From contig JAJNNY010000002.1 of the NCBI GenBank assembly GCA_022453515.1, forward strand, positions 372,001 to 436,000: a stretch of DNA of 64,000 nt. The letters run 5' to 3'. Under the pieces are notes generated by a model. That model did no database searches and was not told the origin of the DNA. It worked only from the letters and a program-made list of their open reading frames with translations. A program made the translations under genes and the position numbers. Positions 48,449-63,162 of this stretch are shown piece by piece. Numbering within the stretch: the stretch's first letter is position 1; every line of letters starts with the position of its first letter. Source of the stretch: Astrocystis sublimbata (lineage: Eukaryota; Ascomycota; Sordariomycetes; Xylariales; Xylariaceae).

Positions 48449-49875
48449 ATGGCCGACAAGAAGCCCCGGCCGTCCGGGCCGGTCGCGAAAGCAGTCCAGA
48501 TGGCTTTCGATGTCGCCAATGGTCGTAACCGGACGCTGTCGTGGTTGGTACCACCCGCCCTGTTCGTCCTCGACGCACTGTTATGCGCGCTCATCATATG
48601 GAAAGTCCCGTGTAAGTGCCCTCGCTGTCGCCCGCGTATACAGCCTCGCGTTACTGAGTATGTTCGTTCCGACAGACACCGAGATCGACTGGAAAGCGTA
48701 CATGGAACAGGTTGAGCAATACGTCGCCGGCGAACGCGACTATACCGCCATCAAGGGCGGCACAGGCCCGCTCGTTTACCCGGCAGCTCACGTATACACA
48801 TACACTGCCCTCTATTACATCACCAACAAGGGACAGGATATATTCCTGGCCCAACAACTGTTTGCAGTTCTCTACATGGCGACACTAGCCCTTGTCATGG
48901 CCTGCTACTGGAAAGCAAAAGTAGGTGGTAGAAAGCTGTAAGTTCTTACGGTCCACACACTGACGGAAGCTTTAGGTGCCACCTTACGTGTTCCCGATGT
49001 TGGTCCTCTCAAAGCGCCTGCATAGCATATTCGTACTACGTTGCTTCAACGACTGTTTCGCTGTTTTCTTCCTCTGGGCCACAATCTATCTGTTTCAAAG
49101 GCGGGCATGGACGCTCGGCACTGCTGCGTATACCTGGGGTCTGGGCATTAAAATGTCGCTGCTGCTGGTATTACCAGCGGTCGGCGTGGTCCTCCTTATG
49201 GGAAGAGGATTCGCTGGTAGTCTGAAACTAGCTGCTATCATCGCTCAGGTCCAATTCACCCTGGCTATCCCCTTTCTCGGTGCGAACGCGCGAGGGTACC
49301 TATCTCGAGCATTCGAACTTTCCCGTCAATTCTTCTTCAAATGGACCGTTAACTGGCGCTTCGTCGGCGAAGATACTTTCCTCAGCCGACCATTTGCGCT
49401 GTGTCTGCTGGCGATGCATGGCCTGGTTCTCCTATGGTTCATTCTGAACAAGTGGCTGAAGATTGCGGAAAAGCCTTGGCCGGCAATTCTTGCCCCGATG
49501 CTCAGGTTAAAATCCCCCTTTAGCACTCAGAAGGAATCTCGGATATCATCACAAGTCTCGCCCGAGTATGTGATTACAACCATGCTTTCAGCTAACGTTG
49601 TCGGGCTCCTCTTCGCCCGCTCGTTACACTACCAGTTCTATTCGTACCTCGCCTGGTCGACCCCGTTCCTTCTATGGCGCAGTGGTGCCCACCCGCTTTT
49701 GCAATACGGGCTTTGGGCTCTGCAGGAATGGGCATGGAACGTATTTCCTAGTACAAATGCGAGCTCCGGAGTCGTGGTAGGCGTTTTGACCGCCACGGTA
49801 GCCCTGATAGCCACTAGCAGAGGGCAAGGGCGCACCCCGCTTAGTAGCCCCTCCCGCGAGAAAAAGGTAGCATGA
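48449..49875 (+). CDS. ALG3: ALG3 dolichyl-P-Man:Man5GlcNAc2-PP-dolichol alpha-1,3-mannosyltransferase
   Basis: Three exons (48449-48611, 48676-48920, 48976-49875) join in phase to 435 aa, close to yeast Alg3 (458). It is a multi-pass ER membrane protein. After the first helix comes the family signature [13 protein letters not shown] (55-67), [16 protein letters not shown] (about 76-91) and a run of helices. The loop [19 protein letters not shown] begins the third-exon portion, and [22 protein letters not shown] lies near the C-terminus; all are hallmarks of the ALG3 family. It adds the sixth mannose, in alpha-1,3 linkage from dolichol-P-mannose, to the lumenal lipid-linked oligosaccharide during N-glycan assembly. 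The C-terminus is hydrophilic and ends EKKVA, possibly a lysine-based ER retrieval signal. It ends 30 bases from the convergent eIF1AD-like gene. Confidence 0.95.
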
Positions 49876-49905
49876 ATCCCGAGGTCATTCACAGTGACTT
49901 GACTT

Positions 49906-50368
49906 TCAGTCTTCGTCTTCAGAGTCTGAGGGTGGCATCTTGCCGACAGTCGACTCTTCCTCGTCATCGTCATAGGTTGCTTTAGCGAATTCTTTGGGCC
50001 TAAGATTGACACGTGAGCCTTGAATGCAGAACGCAGCGCGAAATGTGATGGACTTACCAGTAGCTCTGTTTGCGCCACTCCTTCTCCTCGCGGACGACGT
50101 TGACAATCTCGCCCTCGACCCTGCCCTTTTTCTCATCGATAGACGCCAGATCTACCAAGACGTAGCCGCCCCGCTTGATCCATATGGTGTTGCGGAAACG
50201 AGCAGCGAGCTCGACCAGAACAGTCTGCTGTTTGGGCAGCATGCAGTTGTACAGGCTGTTCCCTTCTGCCTTGACGACTCTGGCGACATGCTGAGACACG
50301 GTTAACTCGGCAGGGGGTGTCGTGGACTCTTCGGCAGCTGCGAGGACATCACGTTTTGGACGGCCCAT
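49906..50368 (-). CDS. eIF1AD-like S1/OB-fold RNA-binding protein
   Basis: Two exons (50368-50058 and 49999-49906) join in phase to 134 aa. The S1-like (eIF1A-type) OB fold covers about residues 20-95, with QHVARVVKAEGNSLYNCMLP, ARFRNTIWIKRGGYVLVDL and GRVEGEIVNVV. The RNTIWIKRG block and the lack of the long basic N-terminus of eIF1A place it with EIF1AD, not translation factor eIF1A (TIF11) itself. The second exon supplies W-P-KEFAKA and a very acidic tail ending PPSDSEDED. Mammalian EIF1AD is nuclear and linked to stress responses and 40S ribosome maturation (family knowledge); the role here is inferred. The intron uses GTAAGT and CTTAG. It lies convergent to ALG3 and divergent from SHE9. 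Confidence 0.9.
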
Positions 50369-50378
50369 GGTGAAGAGT

Positions 50379-50423
50379 GATGCGATGTGATGTGATGTGA
50401 TGTGATGAGATGAGATGAGATGA
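50379..50423. repeat. GATGT / GATGA pentamer repeat
   Basis: About eight consecutive GATGT then GATGA units in the 5' leader of the eIF1AD-like gene, eleven bases upstream of its ATG. Confidence 0.85.
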
Positions 50424-50687
50424 TCTACGCGCTTCTAGGTAGCCTGAGGTATTCCAAGTGTTGTGATGTAGATGCTAAGATCATCTACCTGCTTAACCTG
50501 CCTGTGATGTTCTAAATTTGCTAACCAGGTTGGTACATGTAAGGTACTTAGGTACTTATGATTCATGAATGAGGTAGCGGGGCATTATGCCGCTGTTTCC
50601 CCGACCCAACTGCCAGGCTCCCGTCGCCTGGAGACTGCAGGCACACCTACATGTAGATAGGGGGTCTGGGTAGGTAGGTGACAATGA

Positions 50688-50711
50688 TAGGTACCTACCT
50701 ACATGTAGGTA
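50688..50711. repeat. TAGGTACCTACCTACATGTAGGTA inverted element
   Basis: An inverted-repeat member of the TAGGTA family inside the divergent promoter region; its arms can pair around ACATGT. Confidence 0.75.
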
Positions 50712-50951
50712 TGGAGTACCTTAACGGCATGATCCGCTGGCCCAAGCTCCCTCAACATCCGACTCTCAGCCAATTCTTCGCTCTTCCCACCCGCAGCCGG
50801 CAACCCGCAACGCGGAGCCCCCGAAGCCGGCCGCTCCACGTCTCTGCATCTGCGGCGGCCTGTGGCCTGCTCCCCCAACTCTCGAGCTCCCTACCTACGT
50901 CATACTTAGTTGAGGTTCTTTCATACATGATACTTCGCACTCAAGCTGTCA

Positions 50952-52457
50952 ATGTCGAGTCCCTGGGCAATCAGGCCTCTCGTCGGGGCCGGCCCGAGAC
51001 TGATTGTCGACCAGCTCATCCCGCGCTCAGCAGCTGCAACAGCCATTAGACAAAAGAGGCTCTTCCGGAGCACCACTGTCGTAGCTGCGACAATCCCGAC
51101 AACCTCGAAAGCGCCGGCGCAACCCTCTCTATCAATATGCTGGAGATGTCGCCATAGCCCTACATCGAGCCGCAGACAGCTGCGCTTCTCATCGTCCACA
51201 TCGAAACCCCCAAACGACGACGACAAGCCTCGTAGCCCTCCCTCGCCATCGTCAGAGCTATTCGCCCACTTGAAACCCACCAGTGCCGCCGATGCCACCG
51301 ATACCTCGGGCTCTGCCCCCCGAAAATCCTCGATAGATCCGTCACGACCAGAACACAAACCAGAACAAGCGCACGACGAGCCAGCGCCGCAGCCTCCGCC
51401 GCCTGCGCCAGACCATGACCTCCCTTCGGCCCTGAACTCGCGGCGCTCGGCCTTGAACCAATCCCTCTCCTCGTTCATGGACCGCGCCCAGACGACCCTG
51501 TTCGTCGCGTCGCAGCGCATGAACCACTTGACGGGCTACTCAGCGATCGAGTCCCTCAAGTCGCAGATCCCGACGCTCGAGGCCGCGCAGGCCGCCGCGC
51601 AGTCGCACCTGACGGCCACGCGCAGCGCCTACAAGAGCGCCGTGTCCGAACGCGCGACCACCCAGCGCGAGGTGACGGCGCTGCTGGCGCGCCAGAAGAC
51701 CTGGACGCCTCTCGACTTCGAGCGCTTCACGAGCCTGTACCGGCAGGACTACGACCTCGATGCCTCCGTCGACACCCACGCTACGGAGCTCGAGCAGGCC
51801 GAGCGCGAGGCCGAGCGCCTCAACCGCGAGCTCGGCGCTGCCATCCTTGCACGCTACCACGAGGAGCAGATCTGGAGCGACAAAATCCGCCGCATGTCCA
51901 CCTGGGGTACCTGGGGCCTCATGGGCGTCAACATCCTCCTCTTCCTCCTCCTGCAGTTCGGCGCCGAGCCCTGGCGCAGGCAGAGGCTCGTCAGGGGCTT
52001 TGAGGAGAAGGTGCGCGAGGCGCTGGCCGAGGAGCGGACCGCGAGGGAGGCGACCGAGCGTCGTCTTGCTCTCGCCGTAACCGCCCCTGCCGCCGCCATC
52101 CCCGTTCCGTCAAGTACTAGCACTACCGCTACGTTCAATGTTGAAGAGAATGGAATAAGTCACGAGGGTGAGGCCGAGCCGGTCTCTCTCGCCGCGTCCG
52201 ATGTCGCTGGTTCAGATCCAGATACCACCCCCGCCCCCTCCGAAGGCATGGAGTCTCTCCAGGATGATTTGCCCAAGCCCTCATGGCATGAAGCCTACAT
52301 AGACTTGAACTACTGGCGCTTGGTCCTGCTGGACCTGATAAGCGACAGGCAGATTGCTCTTCGCATGCGCGACGTCTCGCTCATCGCCGTCGAGGGCCTG
52401 GTAACAGGAGCCACTCTTGTGGGGATCGTAGCCGCTCTCCTGTCCCGGCACGCTTAA
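50952..52457 (+). CDS. SHE9: SHE9/MDM33 mitochondrial inner-membrane morphology protein
   Basis: A single exon of 501 aa. Residues 1-80 are rich in Arg, Ser and Ala without acidic residues until late, as in a mitochondrial presequence. A Pro/Ser-rich linker (85-155) follows. The She9/Mdm33 domain then starts with ALNQSLSSFMDRAQTTLF and has a coiled coil (about 200-300, alanine- and glutamate-rich). It continues through WTPLDFERFTSLYRQDY and EEQIWSDKIRRMSTWGTWGLMGVNILLFLL to the first membrane helix (318-337). A second helix occupies about 476-497. SHE9 controls inner-membrane fission/shape in yeast (family knowledge). The coding sequence is strongly GC-biased at third positions, unlike its flanks. 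Start chosen: the first ATG with a presequence-like N-terminus. Confidence 0.93.
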   Translation: MSSPWAIRPLVGAGPRLIVDQLIPRSAAATAIRQKRLFRSTTVVAATIPTTSKAPAQPSLSICWRCRHSPTSSRRQLRFSSSTSKPPNDDDKPRSPPSPSSELFAHLKPTSAADATDTSGSAPRKSSIDPSRPEHKPEQAHDEPAPQPPPPAPDHDLPSALNSRRSALNQSLSSFMDRAQTTLFVASQRMNHLTGYSAIESLKSQIPTLEAAQAAAQSHLTATRSAYKSAVSERATTQREVTALLARQKTWTPLDFERFTSLYRQDYDLDASVDTHATELEQAEREAERLNRELGAAILARYHEEQIWSDKIRRMSTWGTWGLMGVNILLFLLLQFGAEPWRRQRLVRGFEEKVREALAEERTAREATERRLALAVTAPAAAIPVPSSTSTTATFNVEENGISHEGEAEPVSLAASDVAGSDPDTTPAPSEGMESLQDDLPKPSWHEAYIDLNYWRLVLLDLISDRQIALRMRDVSLIAVEGLVTGATLVGIVAALLSRHA

Positions 52458-53462
52458 GTCTTCGAACTTGGAAGAAGACCCATATGTAAAATAATAATAG
52501 ACACCCAGACAATGTAAGAATAGTATAGCGGCATAGTCGGGAGAAAATATCTTGGCGTTTATATGTTAGAGTGCACGTTTTCTTTTTCTTCCCCTTTTGC
52601 TTTTTGTGTGCTTTGGCTATCGAGTGAGACCGTTACGGTGGAAGAGATACCAAACGATTACCGTCTCTCACGATCGCGAGATAGGTGATCAAGCAGGGTA
52701 CATATACGAAAACTTTTATCGTGTAATTGCTCATTAGACATGGGTCCAATGATGTCATAACTTTTGAGAACTTGATTGTAATTGTGGCAATGAAACAGCT
52801 ACTACGAAAGGCAGCAATAATTGGGAAATAACGCTTGCGTATGTATAAAAAGGACAGCCATCAAGGCTTGGAAACATATTGCCCATGGTCACAGGCAACG
52901 CAACGCGATCAATTCACTCGTAAAATGAAACGTACATCGGTTTCATTCGTTGCTCTTGTAGATCCAACCAATGTGCTATTTGGTATCAACAGAAAGGCAT
53001 AAACGAAAAGCCAAGACCATTTGATTTAGTGTCAATAGACGCCCAACAACTATACCCAGTAGACACAGAGCGGATCGAGTACTACCGGATACTAGGCAAG
53101 TCAGAATCATTCATGCGCCAGTCCTCCTTGAAAGTCGAAAGCACGCGCCCATGTTTGCGATACCACAGTGGGGATGCTCGCTTGCCTCCAATTTTCCAAG
53201 TGATGGCTCGTCTGGCCTTGCTAGACAAACCACCTAATGCGCAATTTTAATTCCGTGGGTAATTGTCCCTCCGTCTCAATACCCTGAACGTCGGAAATCA
53301 TTTACGCAGTGGTGGATGACTTCTGCGCTATATGATCCAAGCTGTCTTTGATTCATAATGCCATCTGGGCTCACAGCCGGCTCGAGCTCGATTGCCAAAC
53401 CTGCCGCATGTGATTTGATAGGACCACTGCCTCTACTTCGTTTCCAAGGATGGTATTTGGTC
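52458..53462. other. convergent 3' spacer, no gene seen
   Basis: A 1.0 kb gap between the ends of SHE9 and PKC1. It is AT-richer than the genes and holds no recognisable coding region. Confidence 0.55.
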
Positions 53463-57286
<3,824 letters not shown>

Positions 57287-59693
57287 GGCGGCGGGGTACG
57301 CGATGGTCACGCGCAGGACCGAGGGGAACGAGTCGTGCTGGGAGCGTTGAGAACGCAACTAAGTCAGGTAGGTATCAGAGCCCACACGGGCAAAGCGACA
57401 ATGGTAACAGGTCCTGTACGACCACAATGCGAGGGTTGCGGGCGCCCTAACGGCGACGGTGGTGGTGACGGCGGACGGATCCTGGCTATTCGATTTGACT
57501 TTCTGTCGCCTCCTGCACATCTCCCGCGACACACACTCTCTCCGGGAACCACACACCAAAACAACAACAATACAATGCGGTCACAGACACGCCACTGCGC
57601 TGAGACGTTAGTGATTTGCACAGGTTGCCGAAACTGGACGGTGGACGGTGGACGGTAGATGGCAGGTGGCAGGCAGCAAGCGGCAGACACGGCGACGAAC
57701 CCAGGGAATGTCGAGAGGCAGAGAAATCGAGAGACAGATAGAGTAGGTAGGCAACGGAGGCACCGACGGACAACAAGGGCGGCGGGCCAGAACGTTGGTC
57801 GGGCGGGCTGGAGCTGGGTAGTACGTAGACGCAGCCTCCGACGATGGGCTCTGGATATAGGTAGGCGGAGGCAAGTCCAGTAGAAGCAGTAGGAGTAGTA
57901 CTAGTAGTACAGTGGCAGCACCGGCACCAGCACCAGCAGCAGTACCTTAGGTAGGTACTTAAGGTAGTAGGGCAGACAAGGAGATGTGGGTTGACTACCT
58001 GGCAGTTCTATGGGGACCAGGTTCTGGTTGATGGAGACTCTCGACCTCAGGTGCTCAGGTTGGAGGCGGGAGGCGGGAGACGGGGAGACGGGTCGGATGT
58101 CGTCAGTGTGTGTAGCGTCCTCTCAGCGTTCTCCCAGCGTCTCTCGGTGTCCCTCAGTGCCGCAAATACACCCTTTAGGTAGGGGCCTAGATCCAGGTAC
58201 CTCAGGGAGGGCACCCATTAATGCTGCGGCGAAGTACTCGGTAGACAGGACAGACTGGCGGGGTTTTTATTGTGTCTCGCAGCGTCGCAAGGGCAGGCAG
58301 GCAGCCCATCCATACGACCCCACTTTTGCCCGCTATCAAAATCAGATTTGCCATCTAGCCGAAATCTGATAGGCTGCTGAAGGAGGGGTAGGACTTTGTG
58401 GAAGGTTGGCCCGTGGTTGGTGTGGCTCTGCCTCCTCAGCACTGGGCAGTGGGCGAGGTGGGCACGCCCGGCACCTATTTAGATACCTACCTAGGCCTAC
58501 ATAGGTACCTACCTGGCGAGCCTGAACCACACCTGGCAGCTAACTACAAATGTCCTCCCATCTGAATAATAGTAGGCATATATATATGTAGATACATCAT
58601 GTGCCAACAGGATTATCCAATGTTTACAAGTCTAGAAATCTCGATTCCGTCATTCTGAGTCGTAGTCGGCTCGTAAACCTTGTCCACCAGAGCTAATTTG
58701 ATTCCACAAACAGACATAGTTGAAGGTATAGCACACCGCAAGCGATGCTTGTTTACACCTACACCTACACCGCCTTGGCAAGGTCGTAATTGTAAACACA
58801 TCAATGGTCGACCATTATGTCGGGTCTCTGCAAAAACGAGGGATATATTTGACAACTGTGACATACCCAGGTAGTCGGGTCTCCAGAACCCCTTTCTCTG
58901 CGCGTAGGGATTGATATTCTCCCATGGCCAGCATGGAATTACTTATACAAGCATAGCAGAACTCGAAGACCCCCAAAGAGTATCAAGGGAGACAAAGGAC
59001 CAAAGCAGCTACACCTTCAAGTAAAGGCGATGGCTGGCGAGACCCAACCCATTCCTACACACCTACTAGGTAGGTAGGAGGTAGTCACATGGCTTCTGTC
59101 GTGGGATGTTTTCCTTGTTTTCGTATACATCACCCGACGGGGCCATGATTGGGCGACGGGCACGACAGTGCCACCATTGTGTGACGATAGCATACAAGAT
59201 GACTAAGTTCCAAGGTTGTTTTTAATCCTCCTTGTTGGTGTTGGATACACCAATCCAACCAGCCAGTTTCCGGTCCGTCTCAGCTTGATGGCAACATGTT
59301 TTGCCAATTTCCAGAGGCGCTGTGACACGGCAAACTGGTATCATCAATTTAGAGGCGACACTGTTAGACGATGGTATCTGTAGGCTTGGGACTAAACATT
59401 CTAGAACTGCTACTCTGGAACGTATCGAAAAGCAAGGTTCATTTGTCAAGGGTATCATGGTCTAATTACTATTAAATATGTCATGCCAACGTTGCACCTC
59501 GCCGTTTTCTCTTCGTCAAATTTCGAGTTGATCTCGGTTTTAAGTCTTCTGTCAAGTAACATAGCGCCATGACACACCAATGCTCCCCCCCAAAAAACAA
59601 AACATGCCCCATTATTACATTATTTTTCTTCCACTTTGGTAGATTCTCTTTGCCTCTCGAGTCTCTCACAGACGTTCATCATCTCGCTTCCCC
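57287..59693. other. intergenic, no gene seen
   Basis: It includes the PKC1 promoter and 5' leader, tandem GGTGGACGG-like units (57640-57660) and TAGGTA elements (57945-57965, 58185-58200, 58480-58515, 59060-59082). Open frames here are repeat-rich shadows with no family resemblance. Confidence 0.5.
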
Positions 59694-60782
59694 TCAGAGC
59701 GCCCCAGGAGGTGCATAGTAGCCTGCAGCAGTTTGATGGCTCTGTGCGGGCTGCTTCTCGTTCGAAACCGGAGTTTGTGATTCACCATCTGACAGATTTG
59801 ATGGCTGTGATTGTTGCACCATGACCGGGTAGGGGTAAAACTGCATCGGCTGCATTGACTGAGCACCAGCTGCCTGAGGGGGGTACATCACCTGAGCAGG
59901 AACCGCTTGCTGAGGATAATACATGGCCTGGGGAGGAATCGCGTTCGCAGGCACGACAAAAGCCGTCGATATGTTGCGCTTGTGTGTTTCGATGCAGGCC
60001 AGGACAAAGAGCGCGAAGTGGTTGATTGTGAAGAGGGCAAAGATGGCGAGAAGTGCGCGGATGACCGGGAGAACATTCCATCTCCAGTAGTCAAATGGCT
60101 TGTAATCGCTGCAGTAGGAATAGCTGTAGCCATAGTAGGAATCGTCGTCGTCTCGATGCGCGCACCTCTCGAGATCATACGCAACGGATATATAGACGGA
60201 TGTACTCAAGAGGAGCGCAAAGATACCGGCCAACCAAAAGATGAGATGCAGACCGACATGCGCCCCTGGGTGGATGCCCCGTTGGACTTCCTTGCGCAGA
60301 CGTGCGCAGTATGTGATGAGCTCGGCCGTGTTCCATATGATGGACGCAGCCACAATTGCATAGGCGTATATAGATACGCTTGCAGCAGCTCCACCTTCGC
60401 TCAGAAGTATACTCGTCAGAGCAATGATGATGATCCCCCACACAGACGCGAGGGCGGTGAGGCCGAGTCTAGTAGCAATGTAGGCCGACGATTGTTTCGG
60501 TAGCTGTCGGACAGGGTTGACGTAGGTGAACTGTTGGTTTGCTGCCTGTCCATTGTACGGGGCGTAGAGAGGCTGCTGTGGCCCAAAGAAGGCTTGCGGG
60601 AGAACCTGGGGTTGCGTCTGGTGTGTAGGTTGACGTTGCGGTAGCGGTGGCGGTTGTTCTTCGGTGTCGTTGGCCTGACCTATCCCGCTCGCCGGCTGTG
60701 TGCCACGATCACCACTTGAAGTTGAGGCTACAGCTCCCTGTTCCTCCGTCGTCGGCAAATTTTGTTGAGGAGTCGCCATCAT
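59694..60782 (-). CDS. four-helix membrane protein, MARVEL-like topology
   Basis: A single exon of 362 aa, starting at the first of two consecutive ATGs. Residues 1-95 are a hydrophilic Gln/Pro-rich cytosolic region. Four membrane helices lie at about 103-127, 135-157, 174-201 and 237-264, with an Asp/Tyr-rich loop (DDDDSYYGYSYSYCSDY, about 211-227) between helices 3 and 4. The C-terminal 95 residues are again Pro/Gln/Met-rich with PPQA-containing repeats, ending YYAPPGAL. The four-helix arrangement with both ends cytosolic is like MARVEL-domain proteins of fungal plasma membranes, but no diagnostic motif is visible, so the assignment is by topology. Function unknown; a membrane-organising role is only a guess. 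The antisense frame at 59907-60503 is a shadow. Confidence 0.72.
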   Translation of the reverse strand: MMATPQQNLPTTEEQGAVASTSSGDRGTQPASGIGQANDTEEQPPPLPQRQPTHQTQPQVLPQAFFGPQQPLYAPYNGQAANQQFTYVNPVRQLPKQSSAYIATRLGLTALASVWGIIIIALTSILLSEGGAAASVSIYAYAIVAASIIWNTAELITYCARLRKEVQRGIHPGAHVGLHLIFWLAGIFALLLSTSVYISVAYDLERCAHRDDDDSYYGYSYSYCSDYKPFDYWRWNVLPVIRALLAIFALFTINHFALFVLACIETHKRNISTAFVVPANAIPPQAMYYPQQAVPAQVMYPPQAAGAQSMQPMQFYPYPVMVQQSQPSNLSDGESQTPVSNEKQPAQSHQTAAGYYAPPGAL

Positions 60783-62094
60783 AGCAACCGAGATCTCCCT
60801 GGTTCACCGCGAGCCGGCTTCTCTCGTGTCACGACACTCAACGACTGGGTAGGAGTGCAGTGACTGATGCGTGCAAGGCGAGTCGGATAGAATCGAATTA
60901 ATAAAGTATATGTCTCGAATTACAAATGGATTACACGTAGAAGAAATGAAGAAAAAGCGAGTGTGATGTGCTAGATGAATAATGAGTGGGAAGCACAAAG
61001 CGGACGGACCGAAGGCAACAAACAACCTTACCTTGGAGAGGCGGAAGTCGCTAGCTAGCGGAGCGAGAGCATGAAAATTCGCTGTGGAAATGAGCTGGGA
61101 GAAGAGGATACGACGGGAGTATGTGATGCCCCTAAACATAGCACGATGCCAAGCCTTTGTGGTGCCTGCCGGGACGCGTTACTACCCAGGTACTGCCAAG
61201 GATCTAGATACCTACTCGCGGCTTCCGCCCAGGCCTCCAGGCACCCAGGCTTGGCTCGCCTCAAGGTGAGTCATGTGATGATACTAGATTTCAGAAGGCT
61301 AAATAAAACACGAGCCTGAACATGGCGAGTAAGTCATATCGGGTGTAAAGTGGCTGTAGAAGGAGGCAGGAATATACAGCCCTTTCGCGATATGAGCGGC
61401 ATTTACACCGCCTACTTTCAGACACTACCTATATTTTTCTAGATAGAAGAAGACTTTGTTCTGCATACGAGAGAGGCAAGACATCGGCATATTGATCGTG
61501 TATCGTTCACTTAAACCGAAGGGCCACTTACTGACGACATATGTAGGTAGGTTGGCAAAGTACTTACTAAGTAGCTATGCGTTTATAAGTGATATAGAGC
61601 GGAGATTGAGATACTGTACATTCAATGATTACCATCCAAGTTCGTCACAATCTCGCGTGAAAGACTGGAGTGAGCACTGTTCAATGGGATTTAAAAGATT
61701 CTCAATATCTTGTCTCTTATTTTGAAGCGGATTATGACCATACACTATGTTGGCTCGGGTGAAGGTATTTACGATATCTTACCTCGGCATGATGATCAGA
61801 TCTTCTCAAACACGGGAACATCACCTGGCGTTGGTGAGCTGGGTTTTAGAGATTTGTTGATTCCAATAATCCAAAAGTAGTATAAATGGATAGGGAAGAG
61901 AAGAAAATGAGGTTGACCGTCCAAGTACCCGAGTCATCTCTGTTGCCATAAATGAGATTACCTACCCATGTAAACAGGTAGCTCTTGTTGTGGCTGGGTT
62001 GTTAAGCTATATCAGTTCGAGAACGACATCCACTCGACTGAATATCCTTTCCATCGTAGATCAAAGGGCAACATCATCATCCGCGAGTGCAGAG
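60783..62094. other. intergenic, no gene seen
   Basis: It holds the promoter of the four-helix protein gene. Short frames such as 60804-61139 (-) look like AT-rich non-coding sequence. The open frame of the next gene extends upstream to 61990 without an ATG. Confidence 0.5.
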
Positions 62095-62595
62095 ATGGCA
62101 AAATACTACGGTGTGCGTAAGGGTCGGGTTCCGGGAGTCTACGAGAATTGGAACAAAGGAGATGGGCTACTACAGGCGTTATTGCAGAATCCGACGGCTC
62201 CAGATGCGGAAGAAAGGTACTGGTGCCTTGGGGATCGTGCAGCAGCAGCTCTCGAGGACTACATGAGTCGTGTGCACCTGAATAACATAAATAACGTTGG
62301 CTGCAAGACAGAACTAGGTGATGTAGATGTCAAAGAGGATCGGTACGCGGACTCTGGAGCCCCAGGTCATGACTGCGAAGTTAGCTCGATTCACAAAATA
62401 GAGTCCAATCGCCCATCGTCACCTCCACCCGTCAAGAAAAAGTTCGTCGCCAGCCCCATTGCGTTAGCAGCCGTTGAGGTTCCATCCAGAAGTCAATGCG
62501 GAACGAAACGAGATCTGGGCGACCTGATGCAGGGTCGAGATTCTCCTGAGAAAGAGGCCACCTCGTCAATCTTTCACAAATTACACCAAACGTGA
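62095..62595 (+). CDS. RNase H1 N-terminal (viroplasmin-like) domain protein, no catalytic domain seen
   Basis: An open frame of 166 aa from the ATG at 62095. The first 17 residues (MAKYYGVRKGRVPGVYE) match the RHI1/viroplasmin N-terminal domain of eukaryotic RNase H1, whose signature is (F/Y)YAVxxGRxPGxYxxW. That domain binds RNA-DNA or dsRNA hybrids. A further weak match (ERYWCLGDRAAAALEDYM, about 75-92) corresponds to the KxFxSxxEAxxY end of the domain. The rest is hydrophilic Ser/Pro-rich sequence with none of the RNase H catalytic acidic residues. The gene may continue by splicing beyond 62595, because open frames follow, but I find no clear donor. Other possibilities: a truncated or chance frame. 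The frame is open upstream to 61990 but without an ATG. Confidence 0.45.
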   Translation: MAKYYGVRKGRVPGVYENWNKGDGLLQALLQNPTAPDAEERYWCLGDRAAAALEDYMSRVHLNNINNVGCKTELGDVDVKEDRYADSGAPGHDCEVSSIHKIESNRPSSPPPVKKKFVASPIALAAVEVPSRSQCGTKRDLGDLMQGRDSPEKEATSSIFHKLHQT

Positions 62596-63162
62596 CCATC
62601 ACAGGACGGCGAGGGTAGAGTCACTAAGGTTCCCGTCTGTAGCGACTGCACTCCAAAGCGTGTTGATGAATGCCACGAGAAGTTGTATCGTTATATCAAC
62701 CGTGAAGGCTGTACGTAATAGTAGATCAACCGGCAGGTTACCTAGGTACATGGGCCACCACGCAAGACATGTAGAAATTGTATAATCCTTTTCGACGGAG
62801 TGCCGAGTTGGAAATGGGTTGGTAATCTACAATTCTACACTATAAAAAGGCATGTTCAGCCAAGTAGTAGTGGTGGTGCTTTTTTAGGCCCCTATTTCCC
62901 AATAATGGATTGCTCAGCCGGATCCGAGGAGCAAGCCATGCCTAAGGAAAAAAAATAGTACACTTGATGAACCGTCCGGAGTGGTAGCAAGAACTTTTGC
63001 CTTTCCATGCAGAAACCCGCCAACCCCCTAAAGCGCGTCATACACGCGCTGCTCTTAGACATACCCGAGAACAGAATATCCACCGTCCTGGCGGAATTTC
63101 CCAAATGCTCGCCTGTGTTTCCACCCGTAGTTACCTCTCCGTTTTGGCGACAGTTTAGACAC
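62596..63162. other. 3' spacer, no clear gene
   Basis: It lies between the RNase-H1-N-like frame and the end of the DEF1-like gene (convergent). A 36-codon open stretch after CATCACAG (62605 onward) could be a further exon of the upstream gene but lacks support. The TACCTAGGTA element at about 62740 is of the common type. Confidence 0.45.

Larger units (their letters stand above)
50369..50951. promoter_or_regulatory. probable divergent promoter region (eIF1AD-like / SHE9)
   Basis: A 583-base gap between divergent start codons. It carries GATGT/GATGA tandem repeats right at the eIF1AD-like 5' end (50379-50423) and several TAGGTA palindromes (50540-50555, 50670-50711). Promoter status follows from the layout; no factor site is assigned. 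Confidence 0.45.

Noticed and set aside
50921..51520. 199-codon minus-strand open frame
   Set aside because: Antisense shadow of the strongly codon-biased SHE9 gene.
59907..60503. 198-codon plus-strand open frame
   Set aside because: Antisense shadow of the four-helix membrane protein.
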